Assembly (NCBI GenBank): GCA_030765605.1
Contig: JAVCCG010000091.1
Span: 1-64,000, forward strand
Length of the DNA: 64,000 bases
Direction: 5' to 3'
DNA from: Candidatus Alcyoniella australis
GTDB taxonomy: Bacteria; Lernaellota; Lernaellaia; JAVCCG01; Alcyoniellaceae
The notes beneath the pieces were generated by a model, which was not told the origin of the DNA, did not search any database, and saw only the letters and a program-made list of their open reading frames with translations. Of this stretch, positions 52,619 to 62,664 are shown piece by piece. A program made the position numbers and the translations under genes. The stretch's first letter is position 1; every line of letters begins with the position of its first letter.

Positions 52619-53143
52619 ATGTACGAACTAATTGCAGGAGACCGCGAGTGGTTGGCTGCTACACAAGTGGCCGCGTCGGTCGACTTGCTTAGAGTCGACT
52701 TAAAACGTCTCCAAATAAAAAATCGCATTCCTACTGAACCCCCTAGCGATAAAATAAAAATTGGTTGTGATTTCAAACTATTACCTAGCCATTACCATCT
52801 CATTGATAATGAAAATCATCTACTTGTTGATGTTGGTGCTCGAATAGCATTCCGTCCTATTTATGAAATAGATCAACAATCTTCTGATAAACCTAGTTCG
52901 CCTATTGTTGAAATCACTATTGTTTTTCAGGCACTATACGCTTTGCCTGCTCCACCAATGCCCGTCAACATTGGGAAAAAAGGATTGTCGGCTTTTGCAA
53001 AGTATAATGGAGCGTATAATCTATGGCCATATATTCGCCAAGAGGTTCAAAGGTTAACATCATCTATGGGGATTTTATTTACTCTTCCTACACTTAAAAT
53101 CCGCCGTGAAACCTTGAGTAAAACTAAAGCAGAGAAAAAATAA
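52619..53143 (+). CDS. SecB-like chaperone of a TAC module
   Basis: A 174-residue protein. Strands such as IKIGCDFKLLPSHY, LLVDVGARIAF and IVEITIVFQALYALP lead into a C-terminal helix region, FAKYNGAYNLWPYIRQEVQRLTSSMGI, ending in LPTLKI. This is the SecB pattern, in which the Phe-Pro-Tyr-x-Arg-like WPYIRQEV helix is followed by a short loop and LP-x-L. General export SecB is 140-160 residues and more acidic. This version follows a toxin-antitoxin pair, as Rv1957 does, and probably guards the antitoxin. GGAG lies nine bases upstream. It converges with the Asp-linker lipoprotein gene 20 bases away, which marks the right end of the AT-rich island. Confidence 0.72.
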   Translation: MYELIAGDREWLAATQVAASVDLLRVDLKRLQIKNRIPTEPPSDKIKIGCDFKLLPSHYHLIDNENHLLVDVGARIAFRPIYEIDQQSSDKPSSPIVEITIVFQALYALPAPPMPVNIGKKGLSAFAKYNGAYNLWPYIRQEVQRLTSSMGILFTLPTLKIRRETLSKTKAEKK

Positions 53144-53162
53144 TCCCGCGATCGATCTGCCG

Positions 53163-54389
53163 TTACGGCAGCAGCGCGTCCACCAGTTGCAGGATCTGCA
53201 GCAATCCGTCGCGGATCGAGGTCGGGTTGGGGTTGAGATACCACTGGCCGATGTCGAGGGTCATCTCCTCGTTGAACAGCGGCGGCAAGTTGAACATCTG
53301 GAGCAGCGGGTTGAACACGCTGAAGTGCAACGGGTTGGGATTGGCCGGGTCCACGTCGTAGATCGTGTAGTCCAGGTAGGTGTCGCGCATCGCGCCGACG
53401 ATGCCGCTGATTACCGCCCACCAGGCCATCTGGCGCTCGTCCAGCGCACCGTAGTAGGGGATCGTCCACGGATCCGCGGCGTCCCAGACGCCGCTGCCGT
53501 TGAGATCGTAGTAGCCCAGCACGTCGTCGGACTGGTCGTCGGTCTCCAGGGTAATCGCCTCGAAGGTCCTCAGGAAGCGGTCGAGCCCCAGGCCGAACTG
53601 CAATCCAGCCTCGCGGTAGAGCTCGATCCCCTCGGCGTCGAGGGTCAGGAAGTCGGGGTACGCCGGATCGGTCAGCATCTGGATCAACACGTCGACCACG
53701 AGCCCGACGATATCGATCGTCTCGCCGCTGGTGTCCATCTCGATAAAGATGAAGATGTAGCCCAGGTTGGTGTTCAGGTCGATCACGAAGATGTGCTTGA
53801 GCAGGCCGCTGAGCAGGTCGCCGAACGATTCGAGGGCCAACAGGTCGGCCTGGTCCCACTCGCTGCCCGCGTAGCCCAGCTCCTCGAAGCCGATGATCAT
53901 CGGGATCTCGACCTCGAACGTCGCCTGGGCCTGCTGCGCGGTCTGAGCCGCGCTGACCAGCTCGTCGGCGCGCTCGATCACCAGGCCGTCGAGCACGTCG
54001 TGCAGCAACTGGTCGAGCAGCCCCTGGGTGTCCTCGCCCTTGACCGGACCGGACCCGTCGATGAACGACATCAGGTAGTCGTAGATGATGCCGATCACGT
54101 CCATCTCGTGCAGCCCGTCGGCAAGCGCCAGACCGTATGTCGCCTCGGGATGCCCCGGCACCACGTCGAGCGCCTCGAGGAAAACCAGCCGCGCCTTGTC
54201 GCCCTCGCCGATCTCGAGCCAGTGCTTGCCCTGGTCGATCAGGTCCTGGATGTCTTCGTCATCGTCGTCATCGTCGTCGTCACCCGGTTGATCATCGTCG
54301 TCATCGTCGTCGTCGCATGCGCAGGAGCACAGACTGCCGAGCATCGCGACCAGCAGTAAAGCCACCAACAGGGCGAGCAAGCGCCTCAT
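53163..54389 (-). CDS. Lipoprotein with double Asp-tract linker
   Basis: A 408-residue exported protein. The signal peptide ends in SLCSCAC, so one of the three closely spaced Cys is the lipidation site. Directly after it come two runs of eight Asp separated by QPG. Then follow a TPR-like pair (LIDQGKHWLEIGEGDKARLVFLEAL, HPEATYGLAL) and a mostly helical domain I do not recognise. If the last Cys is acylated, Asp at +2 would be the classic inner-membrane retention signal, but that rule is established for enterobacteria. Possible role: an envelope protein held away from the membrane by the acidic stalk. It converges with the TAC operon and lies downstream of a small unknown gene. Confidence 0.82.
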   Translation of the reverse strand: MRRLLALLVALLLVAMLGSLCSCACDDDDDDDDQPGDDDDDDDDEDIQDLIDQGKHWLEIGEGDKARLVFLEALDVVPGHPEATYGLALADGLHEMDVIGIIYDYLMSFIDGSGPVKGEDTQGLLDQLLHDVLDGLVIERADELVSAAQTAQQAQATFEVEIPMIIGFEELGYAGSEWDQADLLALESFGDLLSGLLKHIFVIDLNTNLGYIFIFIEMDTSGETIDIVGLVVDVLIQMLTDPAYPDFLTLDAEGIELYREAGLQFGLGLDRFLRTFEAITLETDDQSDDVLGYYDLNGSGVWDAADPWTIPYYGALDERQMAWWAVISGIVGAMRDTYLDYTIYDVDPANPNPLHFSVFNPLLQMFNLPPLFNEEMTLDIGQWYLNPNPTSIRDGLLQILQLVDALLP

Positions 54390-54458
54390 TTTATTTCCTC
54401 CGGGACTGGGTCGGTCATCAAAACCCCTCAGGTTCGGCGAGGTATGTTACACCAGTTT

Positions 54459-54872
54459 TCAGCCAAGCACCGCATCAAACCGGCGTGGGAAGTTGTAGAG
54501 CAAAACCAGATTGCCGGTGATCCGCCGTTTGTCGATCGGCAGGTATTCGATCGAGAGCACGTCGGAGAACAGCACGCTACGCCCGTTGCCCGAGCCCGGA
54601 TCGCGGAAGCTGACCAGCACGTCCACGCCGTGCTCGGGGAACTCGGCGTAACTGAGCACGGCGAAAAGAAAGTCGTCGCGATCCATCCGCATGTGCAGCC
54701 CGGCGCCGTCCTCCTGGTTGCGTTGCCAATCGATCATCGACAGTCCGTCGACATCGAGCAGCTCGAACCGATCGTCGGGCTTCTCCACCTGGTGCGGCAG
54801 CGACTCGACCACCTTCTGCGATTGCCCGCGCGGCAGCAGGTAGATGAAGCTCATTGCGAATTTATCAGCCAT
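54459..54872 (-). CDS. Hypothetical protein, 137 aa
   Basis: I do not recognise this protein. It begins MADKFAMSFIYLLPRGQSQ, is mixed alpha/beta with strands such as RFELLDVDGLSMIDW, DVLVSFRDPG and NLVLLYNF, and has no signal or membrane segment. The start at 54872 has GGAG 11 bases upstream and removes a twelve-residue extension. It is divergent from the helicase gene, with about 100 bases between. Codon composition matches the genome, so it is likely real. Confidence 0.65.
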   Translation of the reverse strand: MADKFAMSFIYLLPRGQSQKVVESLPHQVEKPDDRFELLDVDGLSMIDWQRNQEDGAGLHMRMDRDDFLFAVLSYAEFPEHGVDVLVSFRDPGSGNGRSVLFSDVLSIEYLPIDKRRITGNLVLLYNFPRRFDAVLG

Positions 54873-54975
54873 AGATTGATCATCTCCAAGGGGACGACCG
54901 CAAGTCAAGGATATTCCCGTTTGACGACGCGGTCCGGTTATGCTCCCTTACTGGGCCGATCTTCCCGGGGTATCG

Positions 54976-57246
54976 ATGACGGATTACACAAACAGCCCGT
55001 TGGCGCAGCAGCTCAACTCGCATCAGCGAGAGGCGGTGTTCCACGACAAGGGACCATTGCTGGTATTTGCCGGCGCCGGGTCGGGCAAGACCCGCGTGCT
55101 GACCTATCGCATCGCGCACCTGATAATGGAACGCGGTGTCGACCCGTGGCGGATCCTGGCGGTTACCTTCACCAACAAGGCGGCCCAGGAGATGCGCGAG
55201 CGGGTCGAAAGCCTGGTCGGTCCGGAGCACTTGGAGCGCGGCACGATCCAGATGGGCACCTTTCACTCGATCGGCGCACGGCTGCTGCGGCGTTACGGCA
55301 AGGCGATCGGCATCCGCCCCGACTTCACGATCTACGACACCGGCGATCAGCGCGCGCTGATCAAGCGCATCCTCAAGGAGCTGAACCTCGACGACAAGTT
55401 GCTGCCCGTACAGTTGGTCGCCTCGGTTCTCGACCGCGCCAAGAACGGCGCGCGCGACCCGGCGTCCATGGTGGTCGGCGGTTCGGAGCGCAGTAAGCCG
55501 TTGCGCGCGGTGCTCGAGACTTACGCGCGAGAAATGCGGCGCAACAACGCCCTGGACTTCGGCGACCTGCTGGCCGAGATGCTGCACTTGCTCGAACAGT
55601 CCGAAGAGGTGCGGAACAAACTTCAGGGGCGCTTTGACTACCTGCTGGTGGACGAGGCCCAGGACACCAACCTCGTGCAATACCGGCTGCTGCGACTGCT
55701 GTTGGGCCCAGGGCGCAACATCTGCCTGGTGGGCGACGACGACCAGAGCATCTACCGTTGGCGCGGCGCGCGGGTAGAGAATCTGACCGACTTCCGTGAG
55801 GACTTCCCCGAGGCCCAGGTGGTGGTGCTCGGCCGCAACTACCGCAGCACCAAGACGATCCTCGACGCGGCCGCGGCCGTGATTGAGGGCAACCCCGAGC
55901 GCCAGCCCAAGGAACTGTTCACCGAAAATCCGATGGGCGAGCCGATCATTTTGTTTCGCGGCGACGATGAATACGACGAGGCGCACTTCCTTGTCGAGCA
56001 GATACGCGACCTGCTCAAAGAGGATTTCAGCGCCGGCGACGTGGCGATCTTCTACCGCACCAACGCCCAGAGCCGGCTGATCGAAGAGGAGCTGGTCAAG
56101 CGCGGAATCAGCTACGTGATCGTCGGCGGCACGCGCTTCTACGAGCGCAAGGAGATCAAGGACCTGCTGGCCTACGCCCGGCTGGTGGTCAATCCAGACG
56201 ACTCGGTGAGCCTGCTGCGGATCATCAACACCCCGACGCGCGGCATCGGAGCCAAGGCGCTGCTCGCGCTGACCGACAAGGCCCGCGAGCTCGAGGTCTC
56301 GCCGTACCGCGCGCTGGAGCAGACGGCACACGACTCCGCGCCACGGCTGAAGAACGCGTTTATCGTGTTTGAAAAAATGGTCGAAACCTGGCGACAACGC
56401 GACCAGGGCGGAGAGAGTCCGTCGGTGATCCTGACCGACATCGTCGAGACCAGCGGCTACGGCAGCCTGCTGCGCCGCGGCGACGGTCCGGAGTTCGAGG
56501 CCCGGCTGGAAAACGTCGCCGAGCTGATCGCCGCGGTGCGCGAGTACGAGAACAAGAACGAGCAGCCGACGCTGCTGGGTTTTCTGGAAAACGCGGCCCT
56601 GGTCTCGGACCCGGATACTTACGAGCACAGCCAGCAGGCGATCAGCCTGATGACCCTGCACTGCGCCAAGGGGCTGGAGTTCCCGGCGGTGATGATCAGC
56701 GGGCTCGAGGATGGGCTGCTGCCGCACTCACGCTCATTGGACGATCCCGACGGCGACGGTGAGGAACGGCGTCTGTTCTACGTCGGGATCACCCGCGCCC
56801 AGCGCCGACTGTTCCTGACCTGGGCCGGGCGGCGGCTGGGGCGCATGGGCTACAGCCAGACCCGCGCCTCGCGTTTTCTGCGCGACCTACCGCTGAACCT
56901 GGTAAAGAACCTCGGACCGCCGCCGCTGAGCGTCCCGCTGTTCGATCACGGACAGACGACGCAACAGCGGGCCCGGGAACCGTTTGTGCAACATGAGTCA
57001 CGGATCGAGTTCGACCACCATCCGGACTACTCGGCCCCCCAAGGCCACGCCCCGGAAACAACAATCCAAAGCGCGGGCTCGCATGAGCTGAGTCCCGGAC
57101 AGCGCATTCAGCACGGGGTGTTCGGCGAGGGTCGGGTAGTTGAGGCTGAACCGTATTTCGACGCCCAGCGCGTGACCGTGGTCTTTAACTCGGGCGAGCG
57201 CAAAGTGTTCTTGACCCGCTGGGCCAAACTAAAGACCATCGATTGA
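54976..57246 (+). CDS. pcrA: PcrA/UvrD-type superfamily 1A DNA helicase
   Basis: A 756-residue ATP-dependent 3'-5' helicase acting in repair and replication restart. The motifs in order are the Q motif with LNSHQREAV, Walker A FAGAGSGKT, Ia FTNKAAQEMRERV, II LLVDEAQDTN, III GDDDQSIYRWRGA, IV LGRNYRST, V LMTLHCAKGLEFPAV and VI RRLFYVGITRAQRRL. The C terminus has the RNA-polymerase-contacting Tudor-like domain typical of PcrA (GQRIQHGVFGEGRVVE, VVFNSGERKVF). The start at 54976 follows a purine-rich CGGGG; a start 12 codons upstream is less likely. It is a stand-alone plus-strand gene, and the hairpin-like CCCCGG-CCGGGG past the stop has no T tract. Confidence 0.95.
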   Translation: MTDYTNSPLAQQLNSHQREAVFHDKGPLLVFAGAGSGKTRVLTYRIAHLIMERGVDPWRILAVTFTNKAAQEMRERVESLVGPEHLERGTIQMGTFHSIGARLLRRYGKAIGIRPDFTIYDTGDQRALIKRILKELNLDDKLLPVQLVASVLDRAKNGARDPASMVVGGSERSKPLRAVLETYAREMRRNNALDFGDLLAEMLHLLEQSEEVRNKLQGRFDYLLVDEAQDTNLVQYRLLRLLLGPGRNICLVGDDDQSIYRWRGARVENLTDFREDFPEAQVVVLGRNYRSTKTILDAAAAVIEGNPERQPKELFTENPMGEPIILFRGDDEYDEAHFLVEQIRDLLKEDFSAGDVAIFYRTNAQSRLIEEELVKRGISYVIVGGTRFYERKEIKDLLAYARLVVNPDDSVSLLRIINTPTRGIGAKALLALTDKARELEVSPYRALEQTAHDSAPRLKNAFIVFEKMVETWRQRDQGGESPSVILTDIVETSGYGSLLRRGDGPEFEARLENVAELIAAVREYENKNEQPTLLGFLENAALVSDPDTYEHSQQAISLMTLHCAKGLEFPAVMISGLEDGLLPHSRSLDDPDGDGEERRLFYVGITRAQRRLFLTWAGRRLGRMGYSQTRASRFLRDLPLNLVKNLGPPPLSVPLFDHGQTTQQRAREPFVQHESRIEFDHHPDYSAPQGHAPETTIQSAGSHELSPGQRIQHGVFGEGRVVEAEPYFDAQRVTVVFNSGERKVFLTRWAKLKTID

Positions 57247-57323
57247 TCGCACTTTACGTTCCCCGGCGATGGTCCGGGGTTCGTCGTTGGTAAAGAATTA
57301 GAGAATAGAGTTAAAATACGTTT

Positions 57324-58871
57324 ATGCGTCTCCAATGCCCATCATGCAGCACGGTCTTCGAACTGAGCGACGCCGCGATTCCGGACAGTCCGTTCAAGGC
57401 CCGTTGCTCCAAATGCGGAACGATCTTCACCGCACAACCCAGCGCGCCGGACCCGGTCCGCGACGAGCTGACCGCCGAGTTCGAGCGCGAGGCAGCGACA
57501 GCCCCGCGGCCCTTGAGCGCTGCCCAGCCTCGGAAGGTTCAACCGGAGCCACGGCCCTCGTCGGACTTCCCGCAACCGCGCGAGACGCACCGCTATCAGG
57601 CAAACGGGATTCCCGAAGAGGAGTTTCAACACACCCTCAAGACGCTCAAGTCGCGCAGCAGAAACCAGCTGGTCCTGCTCTTTACGCTGATCGTGGTGAT
57701 CATCTCCCTGGCCGGGCTGACCGTGCTCGGGCGTCAGGGGCTGATCCACCTGCCCTGGGGCGCGCCGGAGATTAAACAGCAGATCACCACGACCCACGTC
57801 CGACACTTGCAGCAGATCAAGAACGAGGGCGACCTGCGCCAGGCGCTGGAGCTGTACAAGCTCGGGACGCCCGAGGCCTACCAGCGCGCGGCCGAACTTT
57901 TCGCCGCGGCGGCCAAGGCGCGGCCCGACGACGGCGCAATCGAGGTCTGGCTGGCCGCCTCGTTGTTCTGGCAAAATCGTCTGAGCACGGATCAGGCTCT
58001 GGTCGGACGGGTCTGCGAGAGTTCCCAGCGGGCGCAGACCGCCAAAACCGAAGCGCCCGTGGCCGCAAGAGCCCGGCTCTACTGCGCCCTGGCATCGGGC
58101 GAAACCGAGCGCTCGCTGGAACTGGCGCAGCAACTGGTCGCCCTGGGCGAACCTTTGATCGAGGTCGACCGCGACGCTTGGCCGCAACGCGCCGAGGAAC
58201 GCCTCAGCGCGGCCCTGGCCTACGTTGCCGGGGGCAAGAGCAGCGAGGCGCTGGACCACCTCAAGCGCGCGGTGGAGCTCGACGCAACCAACCTGCAGGC
58301 CAACTTCGAGCTGGCCAAACTGCTGGCCGAGGGCAAGGACTACGCGGCCGCCATTGAGCGCGGCGAAGCGGCGTTAAAAACCAACCCCGAACACGCGGGG
58401 ATCAAGAGCGCCATCGAGCAATGGCGCGCCAAACTCGCCCAGCCCACGTCCGAGCCCGATGACGACTACGAGCCGGGCGACGCGGGCAACGCCCTGGCCC
58501 GCCACGATCAATTCAACATGCTGATGCGCCAGGGCCGCGAGGCGATGAACGCCGGCCGCTACACCGAGGCGCTGCACTACTTCGCCTCGGCCAAGCAGAT
58601 CATGCCGCTGAGCAGCGACGCGACTACGGCCCTGGGCTACGCCTACCTATCGCTGGGCAACAACTCCGCGGCCCTAGATCGCTTCAACGAGGCGCTGGGC
58701 AACAACCCCGGTCACGCCTCGGCCTATCGCGGCTTGGGGATCTGCCACCAGCGCATGGGCAGCTCGGGCAAGGCGATCTACTACTACGAGCGCTACCTGC
58801 AGCTGGCGCCGGGCGCCTCGGACGCCGACCAGATCAGGCAGCGCATCACCGAACTGCGCGCGGGCGGATGA
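57324..58871 (+). CDS. Zinc-ribbon (MJ0042-type) TPR membrane protein
   Basis: A 515-residue protein. The N terminus is a zinc ribbon (CPSC at residues 5-8 and CSKC at 28-31) of the MJ0042/zinc_ribbon_5 type common in deltaproteobacteria. A Pro-rich linker and a single transmembrane helix at about 112-132 (LVLLFTLIVVIISLAGLTVLG) follow. TPRs then extend to the end, notably about 175-345 and 395-510 (AASDADQ at the end). The zinc ribbon would be cytoplasmic and the TPRs periplasmic. Its stop overlaps the gatC ATG (ATGA), so it is the first gene of an operon with the tRNA amidotransferase. The function is unknown. Confidence 0.85.
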   Translation: MRLQCPSCSTVFELSDAAIPDSPFKARCSKCGTIFTAQPSAPDPVRDELTAEFEREAATAPRPLSAAQPRKVQPEPRPSSDFPQPRETHRYQANGIPEEEFQHTLKTLKSRSRNQLVLLFTLIVVIISLAGLTVLGRQGLIHLPWGAPEIKQQITTTHVRHLQQIKNEGDLRQALELYKLGTPEAYQRAAELFAAAAKARPDDGAIEVWLAASLFWQNRLSTDQALVGRVCESSQRAQTAKTEAPVAARARLYCALASGETERSLELAQQLVALGEPLIEVDRDAWPQRAEERLSAALAYVAGGKSSEALDHLKRAVELDATNLQANFELAKLLAEGKDYAAAIERGEAALKTNPEHAGIKSAIEQWRAKLAQPTSEPDDDYEPGDAGNALARHDQFNMLMRQGREAMNAGRYTEALHYFASAKQIMPLSSDATTALGYAYLSLGNNSAALDRFNEALGNNPGHASAYRGLGICHQRMGSSGKAIYYYERYLQLAPGASDADQIRQRITELRAGG

Positions 58872-59158
58872 GTATCCAGCGCACGACCGTGCACCGCGTG
58901 GCCGAGCTGGCGCGGCTCGAGCTCTCCGACGACGAGCTGGACCAACTGACCGCCGACATCGGCGAGGTGCTGGACTACGTAGCCAAGCTCGAGTCGATTG
59001 AATTCGGCGAGATCGAGCCCACCAGCCATCCGCTCGAGCTCGACGCGCGAATGCGGCCCGACGAGGCGCAGCCTAGCGCGACCAACGAGCAGGCGCTGGC
59101 CAACGCCCCGGCCGACGCACAGCAGATGTTCTTAGTTCCCCGCATCATCAGCGAATGA
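58868..59158 (+). CDS. gatC: Asp-tRNA(Asn)/Glu-tRNA(Gln) amidotransferase subunit C
   Basis: A 96-residue subunit that bridges GatA and GatB. VHRVAELARLELSDDELDQLTADIGEVLDYVAKL, MRPDEAQPS and the ending MFLVPRIIS are diagnostic. It overlaps the upstream TPR gene and gatA by four bases each. Together the three subunits make Gln-tRNA or Asn-tRNA by transamidation, so the organism probably lacks GlnRS or AsnRS. Confidence 0.96.
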   Translation: MSIQRTTVHRVAELARLELSDDELDQLTADIGEVLDYVAKLESIEFGEIEPTSHPLELDARMRPDEAQPSATNEQALANAPADAQQMFLVPRIISE

Positions 59159-60632
59159 GCACCGACTACTGGAACCTCGGCGTCGCGCAGACGTCCGCGC
59201 TGCTAAACAGCGGTGGGTTGGGCGCTGTGGAGTTGACCCAGGCGCTGCTGGAACGCGCGCAACAGCTCGACCCGCAGCTCAACAGCTTCATCCGTTTCGA
59301 GCCCGAACGCGCGCTGGAGATGGCGCGGCGCGCCCAGCAGATGATCGACCAGGGCCGGGGCGGGCCGCTGACTGGAGTGCCGCTGGGAGTCAAAGACAAC
59401 TTTTGCGTGCCCGGCAGCCCAACCACCTGCGCCAGCCCGATCCTCGATGGCTTCGTGCCGTTCTACCACTCGACGGTCACGCAGCGGCTCGAGGACGCGG
59501 GCGCGGTATTCCTGGGCCGGACCAACATGGACGAGTTCGCCATGGGCAGCTCGACCGAGACCTCGTGCTTCGGCCCGACGCGCAACCCCTGGGACCTCGA
59601 ACGCGTGCCCGGCGGCAGCTCGGGCGGCAGCGCGGCCGCCATCGCGGCGCGGCTGTGCCCGGCGGCCCTGGGGACCGACACCGGCGGGTCCGTGCGCCAA
59701 CCCGCGGCGCTGTGCGGCATTGTCGGACTCAAGCCGACCTACGGCCGGGTCAGCCGCTACGGCATCGTGGCCTACGCCTCGAGCCTGGACCAGGCCGGAG
59801 TGTTGACGCGCAGCGTGCGCGACGCGGCGCTGATGTTGCAGCAGATCGCCGGACTCGATACGCGCGACGCGACGTGCGCCGACCGGCCGCTGCCCGATCT
59901 GATTGCGGCGTGCGACCACGACGTGCGCGGCTTAAAGATCGGCGTACCCGAGGAGTACTTTGTCGGCGGGCTCGACCCGCAAATCGAGAAGCTGGTGCGC
60001 GAGGCGCTGGACGTGCTGCGCGGGCTGGGCGCCGAAGTGCTGCCCGTGAGTCTGCCGCATACCCAATATGCGATTGCCGCCTACTACATCGTGGCGCCGG
60101 CCGAGTGCTCGAGCAATTTGGCGCGCTACGACGGCATGCGCTACGGGCTGCGCTGCCAAGACGACGACCTGCGCCGGACCTACATGCGCTCGCGCTCCGC
60201 GGGCTTTGGCCGCGAGGTCAAGCGCCGGATCATGCTCGGCACCTTCGCCCTGAGCTCGGGCTACTACGACGCCTACTACGGCCGGGCCCAACGCACGCGC
60301 ACGCTGATCCGCAACGACTTCCTGCGGGCCTTCGAGCAGGTCGACCTGCTGGCCACGCCCACCAGCCCCAGCACCGCGTTTCGTATCGGCGAACGGCTGG
60401 ACGACCCGCTGACCATGTACCTCTCCGACGTCTACACGATCTCGGTCAACCTCGCCGGGCTGCCGGCGATCAGCCTGCCCTGCGGCATGGCCCAGGGTCT
60501 GCCCGCAGGCCTGCAATTGATCGGACGCCCCTTTGACGAGCCGACGCTGCTCAAGGTCGGCGACGCCCTGGAGTCGGCCACGCAACACCATCTGGGTACG
60601 CCGCCGATGGCTCAACCAAACGCGGACGCGCG

Positions 60633-60636
<4 letters not shown>
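59155..60636 (+). CDS. gatA: Asp-tRNA(Asn)/Glu-tRNA(Gln) amidotransferase subunit A
   Basis: A 493-residue amidase that releases ammonia from glutamine. The Ser-cisSer-Lys triad is visible: Lys in GVPLGVKDNF, cis-Ser in GGSSGGSAAA and the nucleophile in DTGGSVRQPAAL. KPTYGRVSRYG and SVNLAGLPAISLPCG are also typical. It overlaps gatC and gatB by four bases each, giving translational coupling. The length is normal. Confidence 0.97.
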
Positions 60637-62066
<1,430 letters not shown>

Positions 62067-62070
62067 TGCG

Positions 62071-62646
62071 ATGAGGCTTCCTTCCAAAATATCGGCGACG
62101 ATCATCGTGCTGTGCATCAGCGTGCTGCTCTGCGCGGGCAGCGCCCAGGCGCGCTCGGAAAAGAAGGAGCGCAAGGGGCACGTAATCGTCAGCTTCGGCG
62201 TTTCGGCCTACCAGGGCAGCGACACCCAGGGCATCGGCTGGCTGGCCGAGGTCGGCGCGGGATACCAGTTCAACGACTACTTCTCGCTGATGGCGACCAC
62301 GGGTTACGGCCAGTACGGTGTCGAGGATACTCGCAGCGGTCACGACGGCACGCGCCGCGTCGAATTCATCCCCCTGATGCTCACGGCCACCGTGGACCTG
62401 GCCCCGAACTTCCCGATCAACCCCTATCTCTCGGCGGGCGGCGGCACTACGTTCTCGAGGTTCGCGGGGGATGATCAGTGGGAGGCATCGCCCTCGCTGC
62501 AGGCGGGCGGCGGCGTGAACATCAGCGCCGGGCCGTTGGGTTTCTCGGTGGGCGCCAACTACATCATCCAGGACGTGTCCGACTTCTCCGAGGGCTACTG
62601 GTCCTACGGTGTGGGGGGCGGGGCAGGCTTCTCGGCGGCGTTCTAA
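62071..62646 (+). CDS. Small outer-membrane beta-barrel protein
   Basis: A 191-residue protein with a signal peptide (cleavage after AQA, about residue 27). Alternating amphipathic strands rich in Gly and aromatics follow (AEVGAGYQFNDYFSLMATTGY, PYLSAGGGTTFSRF, FSVGANYIIQDVS). The last residues, AGFSAAF, end in Phe, the classic BamA recognition signature. An OmpW/OmpA-like eight-stranded barrel is most likely. It lies five bases after gatB and 19 before mtnA, so the three probably share a transcript. Function unknown. Confidence 0.8.
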   Translation: MRLPSKISATIIVLCISVLLCAGSAQARSEKKERKGHVIVSFGVSAYQGSDTQGIGWLAEVGAGYQFNDYFSLMATTGYGQYGVEDTRSGHDGTRRVEFIPLMLTATVDLAPNFPINPYLSAGGGTTFSRFAGDDQWEASPSLQAGGGVNISAGPLGFSVGANYIIQDVSDFSEGYWSYGVGGGAGFSAAF

Positions 62647-62664
62647 AAGGCGGAGTGTTACACA

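Noticed and set aside
51405-53162. Prophage or integron remnant around the AT-rich genes
   Set aside because: No integrase, attachment repeats or phage genes are visible; composition and gene order are better explained by a transferred TAC cassette.
54880-56727. 615-codon minus-strand open frame opposite the helicase
   Set aside because: The helicase motifs are complete on the plus strand, and the antisense frame has none.
57255-57285. Intrinsic terminator after the helicase
   Set aside because: The CCCCGG/CCGGGG stem is short and lacks a following T tract.
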